A program made the translations under genes and the position numbers. A DNA stretch of 64,000 bases from JBGAKG01 sp044224495. Its GTDB lineage: Bacteria > Myxococcota_A > Polyangia > Polyangiales > Polyangiaceae. The stretch covers positions 1 to 64,000 of the forward strand of contig JBGAKG010000010.1 of NCBI GenBank assembly GCA_044224495.1, written 5' to 3'. The notes beneath the pieces are model-generated. The model was given only the letters and a program-made list of their open reading frames with translations. It searched no databases and was not told the DNA's origin. Position 1 is the stretch's first letter; each line of letters begins with the position of its first letter. Positions 43,021-50,661 of this stretch are shown here, one piece after another.

Positions 43021-44573
43021 GCACGGAGTGGTTTCCGCGGCCGGCCATCGAGGCCGACGTCGAGCTCCTTCAGCCCGCCGGGCCCTGGACGGCGGGAGAG
43101 CTCTTCGCGAAGCTCGCGGATCCCACGGCGGTGGAGTGGAAGCACAAGGTCGGGGTGGCGGGTCCGTTCGACGGCTCCGCCAAACCGACGACGCGTCTGC
43201 TCGCCATCGGCGGTTGGGTCATGAAGACGCGCCTCGATCTGGGGTGCGCCACGGCCGAGCTGGCGAAGGAGACTCTCCTCGCTTCGCGTCGAGCCGCGCG
43301 GGCGGCCGGCATCTGGCACCCGCGGAAGGCGTGGGCGATCTATCGCGCGGGTGACGCGTGGTACCCGCTCGTGCTCTGCCCCGAGCTCTCGACCCTGCGC
43401 ACGCTCGCCGACCGCGGCGCGCGTTTTGCAGCATGGACGGCGATGATCGAGCGTGCGATCGACGTCCACCGAGTGCACGGGCTCGCGCTCGACGTGAACC
43501 CGTCCAACTTCGGCGTCGACGCCGAGCTCGACCGTACGTTCTACCTCGACGAGGAGACGTACGCGGCGTTCGGACCGTCGGAGATCGCCGCAGCCATCAC
43601 CGCGCGCATCCCGGAAGAGCCGGAGTGCGACGCGGCGGTGTTCGGCGCGTGGGGCCGTGACCTCGCGCGGATGCTCGCGGCGAACGCCATCGCGCTCGAC
43701 GCGGTCGAAGCCGGGATCGTCGCCTACCCACTGGTGGAGGCCCACGAGCCCAAACGCCGCGCGGTCGTCGCAGCGTTCTTCGCCGCCCGAGCGGAGCGCG
43801 CGCGCGAGGCGCGCAAGCCCGCCGTCACGGCCGAGCTGACGTGCGTCCTCGCGGACGTGCACGGCAACCTGCCCGCGCTCGAGGCGGTGCTCGCCGAAGC
43901 CCGGCGCCAGGGCGCGACCCGCTGGCTCTTCCTCGGCGACGCGGTCGGCTACGGTCCGTTCCCGAAGGAGTGCGTCGAGCGACTGGCCGAGTTGGGCGAT
44001 CGTCTCGTCGGGATCCGGGGCAACCACGACCACGCGCTGGCCACCGGGATCGATGTCGCAATGAACAGCTTGGCACGCGTATGTGCCGAGTGGACACGTA
44101 CGGTGCTCGGCACGGCAGAGCTCGCCTGGCTCGGTGGGCTGCCGACCGACCACGCCGAGGAGGGCTGGCTCGCCGTCCACGGTGCGCCGAAGGACCCGCA
44201 GCGGTTCCTCGCCTACGTGTACGACCTCACCTACGAGGACAACCTCGAGCACCTCCGGCGGAGCCGCACGCCGATCTGCTTCCATGGCCACACCCACGTG
44301 CAGCTCGTCCACGTGGAGCTCGCGGGCGGTGCCTCGAAGCTCGCCGGCGAACGCACGGTGGAGCTGAACCGAAAGCACACGTGGCTCGTGAACCCGGGCT
44401 CCGTCGGGCAGCCGCGCGACGGCGATCCACGCGCGGCCTACGCGCTCTGGAACCAACGCACGGGCGAGCTCCGCTCGCTGCGCGTCGCCTACGACCTCGA
44501 GCGCACGCTCGCAGCCGTGCGCGCCGCCGATCTTCCTTCACGTCTCGAAACTCGGCTTCAGGCCGGCAACTAG
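42969..44573 (+). CDS. Kinase-like domain fused to calcineurin-type phosphoesterase
   Basis: A protein of up to 534 residues. The C-terminal half is a metallophosphoesterase with LADVHGN, GDAVGYGP, RGNHDHA, and HGHTH motifs. The N-terminal about 290 residues look like a degenerate protein-kinase or APH-like fold: WVMKTRLDLG with Lys, HGLALDVNPSNFG resembling a catalytic loop and a YLDEETY after it where DFG is expected. GTG at 42969 overlaps the preceding gene by 52 bases. A CTG at 43017 inside CTGA, preceded by AAAGGGA, is a better-placed start if non-standard initiation is allowed. No ATG, GTG or TTG lies in between. Confidence 0.75.
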   Translation: MGGLAQQRRRDQRDAPLSTEWFPRPAIEADVELLQPAGPWTAGELFAKLADPTAVEWKHKVGVAGPFDGSAKPTTRLLAIGGWVMKTRLDLGCATAELAKETLLASRRAARAAGIWHPRKAWAIYRAGDAWYPLVLCPELSTLRTLADRGARFAAWTAMIERAIDVHRVHGLALDVNPSNFGVDAELDRTFYLDEETYAAFGPSEIAAAITARIPEEPECDAAVFGAWGRDLARMLAANAIALDAVEAGIVAYPLVEAHEPKRRAVVAAFFAARAERAREARKPAVTAELTCVLADVHGNLPALEAVLAEARRQGATRWLFLGDAVGYGPFPKECVERLAELGDRLVGIRGNHDHALATGIDVAMNSLARVCAEWTRTVLGTAELAWLGGLPTDHAEEGWLAVHGAPKDPQRFLAYVYDLTYEDNLEHLRRSRTPICFHGHTHVQLVHVELAGGASKLAGERTVELNRKHTWLVNPGSVGQPRDGDPRAAYALWNQRTGELRSLRVAYDLERTLAAVRAADLPSRLETRLQAGN

Positions 44574-44580
44574 GAACACC

Positions 44581-46368
44581 ATGCCGCACATCGACGCTCG
44601 ATCGGGGGAGATCGTGATTCGAATCGTCTACGACGGCGCACCCGAGGCCGGCAAGACGACGAACGTGCAACGTCTCGGTCAGCAGATCTCGCTCCAGCGC
44701 AGGGGAGCGCAGAAGAGCCCGGGCACGACCGGTGATCGCACCGAGTTCTTCGACTGGCTCGACTTTGCCGGTGGCTATCTCGACGGTCGCCGCGTGCGCT
44801 GTCAGCTCGTCAGCGTGCCTGGTCAGCCGCGGCTCCTTCATCGGCGTCGCTACCTGCTCGAGAAGGCGGACGCGATCGTCTTCGTCGCGGACTCGCGCGA
44901 GACCGCCTTCGCCGAGGCACGCGCGAACTTCGCGACGACGGCGCAGATCGTCGAGCGGATCGGCGGAGCCATCCCGCTCGGGCTCGTGCTGCAGGCGAAC
45001 AAGCAGGATCTCGGAGGCGCGCTCGGCCCCGTGTCGGTCGCTGCGGCGATCGCGCCGACGGCGACGACGCACGTGGTCGGAGCGATCGCGGCGGAGGGCG
45101 TCGGGACGATGGAGACGTTCATCCTCGCCGTACGCCTCGCCACGGAGCGCGTTCGGACGCTGTTCCTCGGCACCGATCTCACGCTCTCGCTCGCGGCCGA
45201 GTCGGCGGAGACGTTGCACGAAGCGATGACGGCGTTGGCGGAGGAGTCTGCACCTGCGCTGGTGGAGGAAGCATCCGCGCCCGCGCCGGTGGTGGCGCTC
45301 GAAGCTCCGGTCCCCGACGCGCGCGAAGCGGCGCTACTGGAAGCCGAGCGGCGCGAGGCGGAGCTCGCCGCAGCCGAGCGCGTCGCAGCGCAGACCCGCC
45401 CGACCGCGGGCTACGGCGATCTGACCGACGAAGCCGACGCGCGCGCGCCGGAGGTGCCGACGCTCCGCACGGCCGGGACGCCGCTCCCCGAGACGCTTCG
45501 TCCGCCGTCGCGCGCGGCCGCGGCGAAACAAGACATGGAACCGGTGGTGGTGCCCGAGCTCCCGGCCCCGCCGGTGGTCGAACCGGCGGCGCCGATCGTC
45601 GAGGCCGCGGCGCCGCCGAGCGCGGAGCCCCCGCGCGGGCGGAGCAACAGCGTGAACGAGCTGACCGCGATCGGCGTTCCGCACCCCGACGAGATCATCT
45701 CGGGCCACGTGTGGCCGCCGGTGAAGGGCCGCGCCCTCCTGGGCGAAGCGACGACGAACCTGGAGGCGCCGGACGAGGTGCGCCCGTGGGCGCCCCGCGG
45801 TGCGTTCGAGCTCGGGAACGGTCGCTACCGCATGCACTCCCGCGACCGCTGGGTGTACGGCGACGAAAGCACGGCGCGGACGGCGCTCCTCGCGCTCGTG
45901 CGGCGCATCCTCCCGATCATGGACGTCGTCCCCGACGGGCGCGCGCTCGCCGTCGCACGCGAGCGCGATCACTGGCGGCTGTGGCTCGTGACGCCGGATC
46001 TTCCGAGCTTGGTCGACGTCGCGCGCGACGTCTTGGCGCGCGAGAGCACGCCGGTGGTCGCTGCGTTCCTGCGGCGAGCGCTCGAACACCTTCGCGCGCT
46101 CGCGCGGCGGGGCGTGACGGCGAGCGCGTTCGTCGGCGGAGCGGCGGCGCTCGCCGAGCAAGACGGGCGGCCCGTGCTCTTGTCGTGGACCGACGATGCG
46201 GAGGATCTGCTCGCCGGTGGCGGCGACCCTGCCGCGGAGCTCGTCGCGTTGCTCGAGCGCTCTCTCGACGAACGCTCGGAGCTGCGGGACGGGACGGGTG
46301 GGGCAGAGCTCCGTGAGATCGAGGCGGCGTTCCTGGCGGTGGGCCGCGAGCTTGGAGGTGCAGCATGA
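44581..46368 (+). CDS. MglA-like small GTPase with long C-terminal extension
   Basis: A 595-residue protein. Residues 10-195 are a Ras-like GTPase of the MglA group: P-loop GAPEAGKT (19-26), the MglA-type switch II SVPGQPR in place of DxxG, and NKQDL for guanine specificity. MglA proteins control polarity and motility. A 180-residue Ala/Glu/Pro linker follows, then a C-terminal domain of about 215 residues with no recognised motif (FELGNGRYRMHSRD, SWTDDAEDLL). The domain order, GTPase first and an unknown domain last, differs from ordinary MglA. It overlaps the last gene of the cluster by four bases (ATGA). Confidence 0.8.
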   Translation: MPHIDARSGEIVIRIVYDGAPEAGKTTNVQRLGQQISLQRRGAQKSPGTTGDRTEFFDWLDFAGGYLDGRRVRCQLVSVPGQPRLLHRRRYLLEKADAIVFVADSRETAFAEARANFATTAQIVERIGGAIPLGLVLQANKQDLGGALGPVSVAAAIAPTATTHVVGAIAAEGVGTMETFILAVRLATERVRTLFLGTDLTLSLAAESAETLHEAMTALAEESAPALVEEASAPAPVVALEAPVPDAREAALLEAERREAELAAAERVAAQTRPTAGYGDLTDEADARAPEVPTLRTAGTPLPETLRPPSRAAAAKQDMEPVVVPELPAPPVVEPAAPIVEAAAPPSAEPPRGRSNSVNELTAIGVPHPDEIISGHVWPPVKGRALLGEATTNLEAPDEVRPWAPRGAFELGNGRYRMHSRDRWVYGDESTARTALLALVRRILPIMDVVPDGRALAVARERDHWRLWLVTPDLPSLVDVARDVLARESTPVVAAFLRRALEHLRALARRGVTASAFVGGAAALAEQDGRPVLLSWTDDAEDLLAGGGDPAAELVALLERSLDERSELRDGTGGAELREIEAAFLAVGRELGGAA

Positions 46369-46979
46369 CGAATCCGACGACGCCGAACTCGCAGTGCCAA
46401 GAACGGAATCCGAGCCGAGCGCGCCGCATCGCGGTCGCTTCCTGGGCGGTCGGATTCGTGGCGCTCACGTTGTTCGAGCCGGTGGTCCGGCTCGGGGTCC
46501 GCGGGCTCCGCACGATCGAGGCGGGGCTCTCGCCCACCGAGTGGGTCGCCCTCGCGATCGTCGTCCCCACGCTCTGGTGGGCCGAGGGCTACCGCGCGCT
46601 CCAGCGTCGGTTCGTCCCGCACCTCGTCGCGCGTGCGTTCGAGGCGGCGGAGCGGTTGCGCGGGATCGCCGTGCTCGGCGCACCGCTGTCGGCGCTGTCG
46701 CTCGCATGGGCGGACCGCCGCGCCATGGCGCGCGCGTGGGCAGGCGTCGCGGCGATCACGATCGCGGTGCTCGTCGTTCGTCGTCTCCCCGAGCACGCGC
46801 GCGGGATCGTCGATCTCGGCGTCGCCGTCGCGCTGGGCTGGGGCCTCGCCGCGCTCGTGGTTCAGTTCGTGAAGGCGGTCCGGGAACCGCTCGCGGCGAG
46901 CGTCGTCCCCGACGCGCCGCCGAGCGAGCCCGTCGTCGTGGCGGAGCGCCGGTCGCTGTCGGTCCCGCCGGGCCGCTGA
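46365..46979 (+). CDS. Small membrane protein, end of signalling cluster
   Basis: A 204-residue protein with an N-terminal cytoplasmic segment and about three or four hydrophobic helices (VASWAVGFVALTLFEPV, WVALAIVVPTLWW, AGVAAITIAVLVV, LGVAVALGWGLAALVV), ending in a Pro/Val/Arg tail. No family is recognised. Its ATGA overlap with the GTPase gene suggests it may anchor that protein at the membrane. Confidence 0.68.
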   Translation: MTNPTTPNSQCQERNPSRARRIAVASWAVGFVALTLFEPVVRLGVRGLRTIEAGLSPTEWVALAIVVPTLWWAEGYRALQRRFVPHLVARAFEAAERLRGIAVLGAPLSALSLAWADRRAMARAWAGVAAITIAVLVVRRLPEHARGIVDLGVAVALGWGLAALVVQFVKAVREPLAASVVPDAPPSEPVVVAERRSLSVPPGR

Positions 46980-46986
46980 GCTCCGT

Positions 46987-47553
46987 TCACCGCGCGAAGG
47001 ATGCTTCGGCGCGCCCGCCGTTCGGCGCGATCTCGAACGTGACCGGACCGCTCAGCTTGGCGATCGTCGCGAAGGCGCGACAGACGCCGTGCCAGGAGTG
47101 GAAGTAGTTCCGGTACCTCCGCACCTCGGCCGGGACGTCTTCGAACACGAGCGCCGGTTGTCCGAGCGACCCGCGCTTGGTGAAGCGCGGCGTGCCCATC
47201 TCGCGGTAGACGAGCGGCCAGCCTTTCGGCAGGAGCGCGAGCACGCGCTCCGGGTCCCCTCCGACGAGCGTGAGCATGCCGAAGAAGAACGTCTTCAGCA
47301 GTGGCTTCTCGGCGAGCGAGCGGAGGTTCTCGGTCCAATAGTCGGTCGCGCGCTCCACGCCGAAGTGGGCGACGATCGCGTCGACGGTGTGGTGATCGTC
47401 CTCGATCGAGATCCAAGATGTGCGGCCCGCGTCGGCGATGCGCTCGCGCACGTCTGCGGGGACGGACTCGAGCACGATCGCGCGTGCGCCGCGCTCGAAC
47501 TCGTCGAGGAACTCGAGCGAGTCCTTGACGGCGCTGGCGCGGATGAAGGGCAT
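46987..47553 (-). CDS. Helical protein of unknown function, DUF2378-like layout
   Basis: A 188-residue soluble protein. The N-terminus (MPFIRASAVKDSLEF) leads to helices, a central segment TDYWTENLRSLAEKPLLK, then LLPKGWPLVYREMG and a C-terminal beta-like tail. The general arrangement recalls myxobacteria-specific families of the DUF2378 type, but no decisive motif is present and the family name is tentative. It overlaps the stop of the SppA gene by one base (TGATG) and is therefore probably coupled to it. Its 3' end faces that of the signalling cluster. Confidence 0.55.
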   Translation of the reverse strand: MPFIRASAVKDSLEFLDEFERGARAIVLESVPADVRERIADAGRTSWISIEDDHHTVDAIVAHFGVERATDYWTENLRSLAEKPLLKTFFFGMLTLVGGDPERVLALLPKGWPLVYREMGTPRFTKRGSLGQPALVFEDVPAEVRRYRNYFHSWHGVCRAFATIAKLSGPVTFEIAPNGGRAEASFAR

Positions 47554-50099
47554 CAGTCCTTGCTGGCGGCTTCGTCCTCGACGCTGACCCACTCGAGCCG
47601 CGCCATCGGCACGTCGCCGGTGTAGACGACCACGGGCGCGAGCGCGCGCGCGATGTCCTTCACCTGGATCGGCAGCCCTTCGATCGAGATCGGCGTGCCC
47701 GCCGCCCCGATGCCGCCCGCGTCGAGCACCTGCTCGAGGAGCGTCTTCTCGATGACGGGCACCTCGAGGATCGGCGCGTCGTTCGGGAGCCCGCCGAGCG
47801 CGCGCGCTTCGGCGAGCGCCTCGCGCAGGCCGCCCAGCTTGTCGACGAGGTGATGCTCGATGGCCTGCTGACCCGCCCACACGCGGCCCTGTCCGACGGC
47901 ATCGACCTGCGCCTTGGTCAGGTGGCGCCCGGTCGAGACGCGATCGAGGAACACGTCGTAGAACTGCCCGACCTTGCGCTGGAGCTCCTTCTGTTCGTCC
48001 TCGGTGAAGCCGCGGAAGATCGACTCCGCGTCGGCGCGCGGCGTCGTGCGGAACGTGTCGACGCTGACGCCGATCTTGGTGAGGAGCTGGCTCGCGTCCG
48101 CCTTGCCGTAGAAGATGCCGATCGAGCCGGTGATCGTGAGCGGCAGCGCGTAGATCTCGCGACCGGCGGTCGCGATGTAGTAGCCGCCGCTCGCGGCGAC
48201 CGAGCCCATCGACACGACGACCGGCTTCTTCTCGGCGAGGAGCCGGAGCTCGCGCCACATCACGTCGGCCGCCATCGACGAGCCGCCGGGGCTCTCGATC
48301 CGGAGCACCACCGACTTCACCGTCGGGTCGTCGCGGAGGGCCTTCGCGGTGTCGGCGATCGTGTAGCTGCCGACCAGCTTCATGTCGAGGATCGGGATCT
48401 TCTGCGACCGGCCGTCGACCATGTCGCCGTCGACGTAGAGGATCGCGACCTTGCTCTGCGGGCCGAAGGCCTTCGGCGCGACGTCGTCGGGGTCGTACTT
48501 CCTGACCGCGACCGAGCGCCCGATCATCTCGCGCGTGGCGCGGTCGACCTCGTCGTCGAAGGCAGTGGCATCGACGAACTTCGCGTCGATCGCCTCTTTG
48601 GCGATGAAGGGGCCCTTGGCCGTCGACGCGCGGACGTCCTCTTCCTTGAGCTTGCGGCCCACGGCGAGGTTCTTCACGAAGACGGCCTCGATGTTGCGAA
48701 GCAGATCCTCGTGATCGGCGTTCGCGACGTCGCTCCCGTGCTCGTTCGTGAACTGCTCGGGCGCGCTCTTGTGCGCGCCGATCCGCACGAACTCGGCCTT
48801 GATGCCGAGCTTCGATAGCAAGCCCGCGAGGTACATGTACTGCGAGCGCAGACCCGAGTAGCGCACGCCACCGGCCGGGTTCACGACGATGCGGTCCGCG
48901 TTCGCGCAGACGTAAAGCGACTTCGCGCCGTTGTCCTCGAAGCTGCAGAGGACCTTCTTCCCGCGCGACCGGATCACGCGGATCGCATCGGCGAGCTCTT
49001 CGGCGTGGGCGTAGCTCGACGCGGGCTCGGCGCGGAGCACGAGCTGGAGGCCGCTGATGTTGCTCGCATCCGCGATCGCCCAGAGCTTGCGCAGGAGAGC
49101 GACGTGACCGCGGGTGCCGGGGGTGGTCTCGATCCGGATCGAGACGGCGCGCGACGGGTCGGGGATGCCCGGATGCTTGTATCCTGCAATCGAGAGGGTG
49201 CCGAACTCGCCGACGTCCTCCCCGCCGAGGCTGTTGCCGAACATCGCGCCGCCGCCCGCCGTGGCGGGGCCGAGCGCGATCTCGAGGCCGGCGCTCCCGT
49301 AGTAGCTGCGGAGCGCGTCGTTCCCGAGGTCCTGGATCGCGAAGTCGCCGCGGATGCGCCCGACGCCGGGCAGATCGACGGCGGCCGTCGCGCGCGGGAT
49401 CCACGCGTCGTTCGCGGTCGAAGCCGACCCCTCCTTGTACTGGAGCTCGAGGCCGAGCTCGAGCACGCGCCGGCCCGTCGGGCGGAACGCACCCGAGAGG
49501 ACGAAGCTCCGATCGAGGATCGGGTTGCCGTTCGGGAACGGCGCGACCGTCGCGCGGGTGAAGTCCTGGGCGACGAAGGCGAGCGCGACGTGGGGATCGG
49601 GCCGGAACGTGGCGCCGGCCGAGATGCCGAACATGCCGTCGGTCACGGGGTTGGCGGAGAAGCTGCGCTGGATCGAGGCACCGAACGCGAGCGCGTCGCT
49701 CAGCTTGTAGGCGAGGGCCCACGTCAGCCACGCGAAGGGCGTCGCCCCGTAGATGGGTCCGGCGCTGAGCGGCGGGATGACGTAGTCGACGCGGAGGCCC
49801 GTCGCGAGGCCGAAGATGACGGGCGTCGCCGCTTCGAGCACGTGACCGCAGTTCACCTTCTGGGTGTCGCTGCAGCGGACGCCGTTCCAGCGGAGCTCCC
49901 AGCTCGGTAGGAAGCCGAGGTTCGCGGGGTTCAGGCGGATCGCTTCGGCCGTGTCGTCGCTCGAGGCGTTGCGACCGATCGCGTCGATGCGCTCGGCGCG
50001 CGGAAGCGGTTCGGCGGATGCGCCGCGCGACGCGAACGCCTGGGCGGCGCAGGCAGCGAGGATGGTGGCGGAGAAAAGAAGCTTGGAGCGGGATCGCAT
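47553..50099 (-). CDS. SppA-type signal peptide peptidase with N-terminal barrel-like domain
   Basis: An 848-residue exported protein. A signal peptide (LLFSATILAACAAQAFASRG) is followed by about 300 residues of alternating amphipathic strands with Gly and aromatic ends (GLRVDYVIPPL, GFGASIQRSF-like units), resembling an outer-membrane porin of the PorV/FadL type. From about residue 340 the SppA fold begins, with the first-half lysine in AHKSAPE (Lys444) and the nucleophile in SVAASGGYY (Ser637), giving a Ser-Lys dyad 193 residues apart, close to E. coli SppA. ATG at 50099 is chosen for the signal peptide. Such fusions are not typical of SppA. Confidence 0.82.
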   Translation of the reverse strand: MRSRSKLLFSATILAACAAQAFASRGASAEPLPRAERIDAIGRNASSDDTAEAIRLNPANLGFLPSWELRWNGVRCSDTQKVNCGHVLEAATPVIFGLATGLRVDYVIPPLSAGPIYGATPFAWLTWALAYKLSDALAFGASIQRSFSANPVTDGMFGISAGATFRPDPHVALAFVAQDFTRATVAPFPNGNPILDRSFVLSGAFRPTGRRVLELGLELQYKEGSASTANDAWIPRATAAVDLPGVGRIRGDFAIQDLGNDALRSYYGSAGLEIALGPATAGGGAMFGNSLGGEDVGEFGTLSIAGYKHPGIPDPSRAVSIRIETTPGTRGHVALLRKLWAIADASNISGLQLVLRAEPASSYAHAEELADAIRVIRSRGKKVLCSFEDNGAKSLYVCANADRIVVNPAGGVRYSGLRSQYMYLAGLLSKLGIKAEFVRIGAHKSAPEQFTNEHGSDVANADHEDLLRNIEAVFVKNLAVGRKLKEEDVRASTAKGPFIAKEAIDAKFVDATAFDDEVDRATREMIGRSVAVRKYDPDDVAPKAFGPQSKVAILYVDGDMVDGRSQKIPILDMKLVGSYTIADTAKALRDDPTVKSVVLRIESPGGSSMAADVMWRELRLLAEKKPVVVSMGSVAASGGYYIATAGREIYALPLTITGSIGIFYGKADASQLLTKIGVSVDTFRTTPRADAESIFRGFTEDEQKELQRKVGQFYDVFLDRVSTGRHLTKAQVDAVGQGRVWAGQQAIEHHLVDKLGGLREALAEARALGGLPNDAPILEVPVIEKTLLEQVLDAGGIGAAGTPISIEGLPIQVKDIARALAPVVVYTGDVPMARLEWVSVEDEAASKD

Positions 50100-50109
50100 G
50101 CAGTCTCCC

Positions 50110-50616
50110 TCAGACCAGCGTGGCCATGTCGCGGAGGGTCTCGGCCTCCGCATCGAACATCTTCCGGATCTCGCCGAGGATGGCGCGCTCGGCGACGCCC
50201 TTGACGATCCGGACCTTCAGATCGAGCTCGCCCTTCACGACGCGGCGCGTGTTGGCGCTCCCCTTTGCCTCGAGCGTGTAGGTGCCCTCGGCGTGGAAGT
50301 ACTTGCGCCACTCCGGGCGCACGTTGGGGTGGACCTCCCAGTGCGCCGTGTGCCGGTCGAGCTCGTAGCGCGAGATCTCGTCCCACGAGAGCATCTCGCG
50401 GGTGACCACCTTCTGCGCGAACACGGGCACCTTCACGTTGGCCTGGTAGGCCCAGATCCGGTCGAGGATCCCGTCCTTGAGGACGTGCTGCTTCTGCCGC
50501 ACCTCCTCCATGTTGTTCAAACGCGCGCGGAGGCGCGAGAAGAGGTCCGGCGAGATGACCGCGAGCTCGACGGCGTCGCGGGGGATCTCGAAATCATGGG
50601 TGATCTCGAAGTGCAC
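50110..50616 (-). CDS. DUF2505/SRPBCC-like protein
   Basis: A 168-residue protein with the start MHFEITHDFEIPRD typical of the START/SRPBCC-related DUF2505 group and the later YTLEAKGSANTRRVVKGELDL strand pair. The fold would bind a hydrophobic ligand. It is placed 10 bases upstream of the SppA gene and may be co-transcribed with it. No catalytic residues can be assigned. Confidence 0.65.
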   Translation of the reverse strand: MHFEITHDFEIPRDAVELAVISPDLFSRLRARLNNMEEVRQKQHVLKDGILDRIWAYQANVKVPVFAQKVVTREMLSWDEISRYELDRHTAHWEVHPNVRPEWRKYFHAEGTYTLEAKGSANTRRVVKGELDLKVRIVKGVAERAILGEIRKMFDAEAETLRDMATLV

Positions 50617-50661
50617 GGGGAAACCGCAGCGTAGTACGCCGAGGTGGCCCAGTCACCAGTC

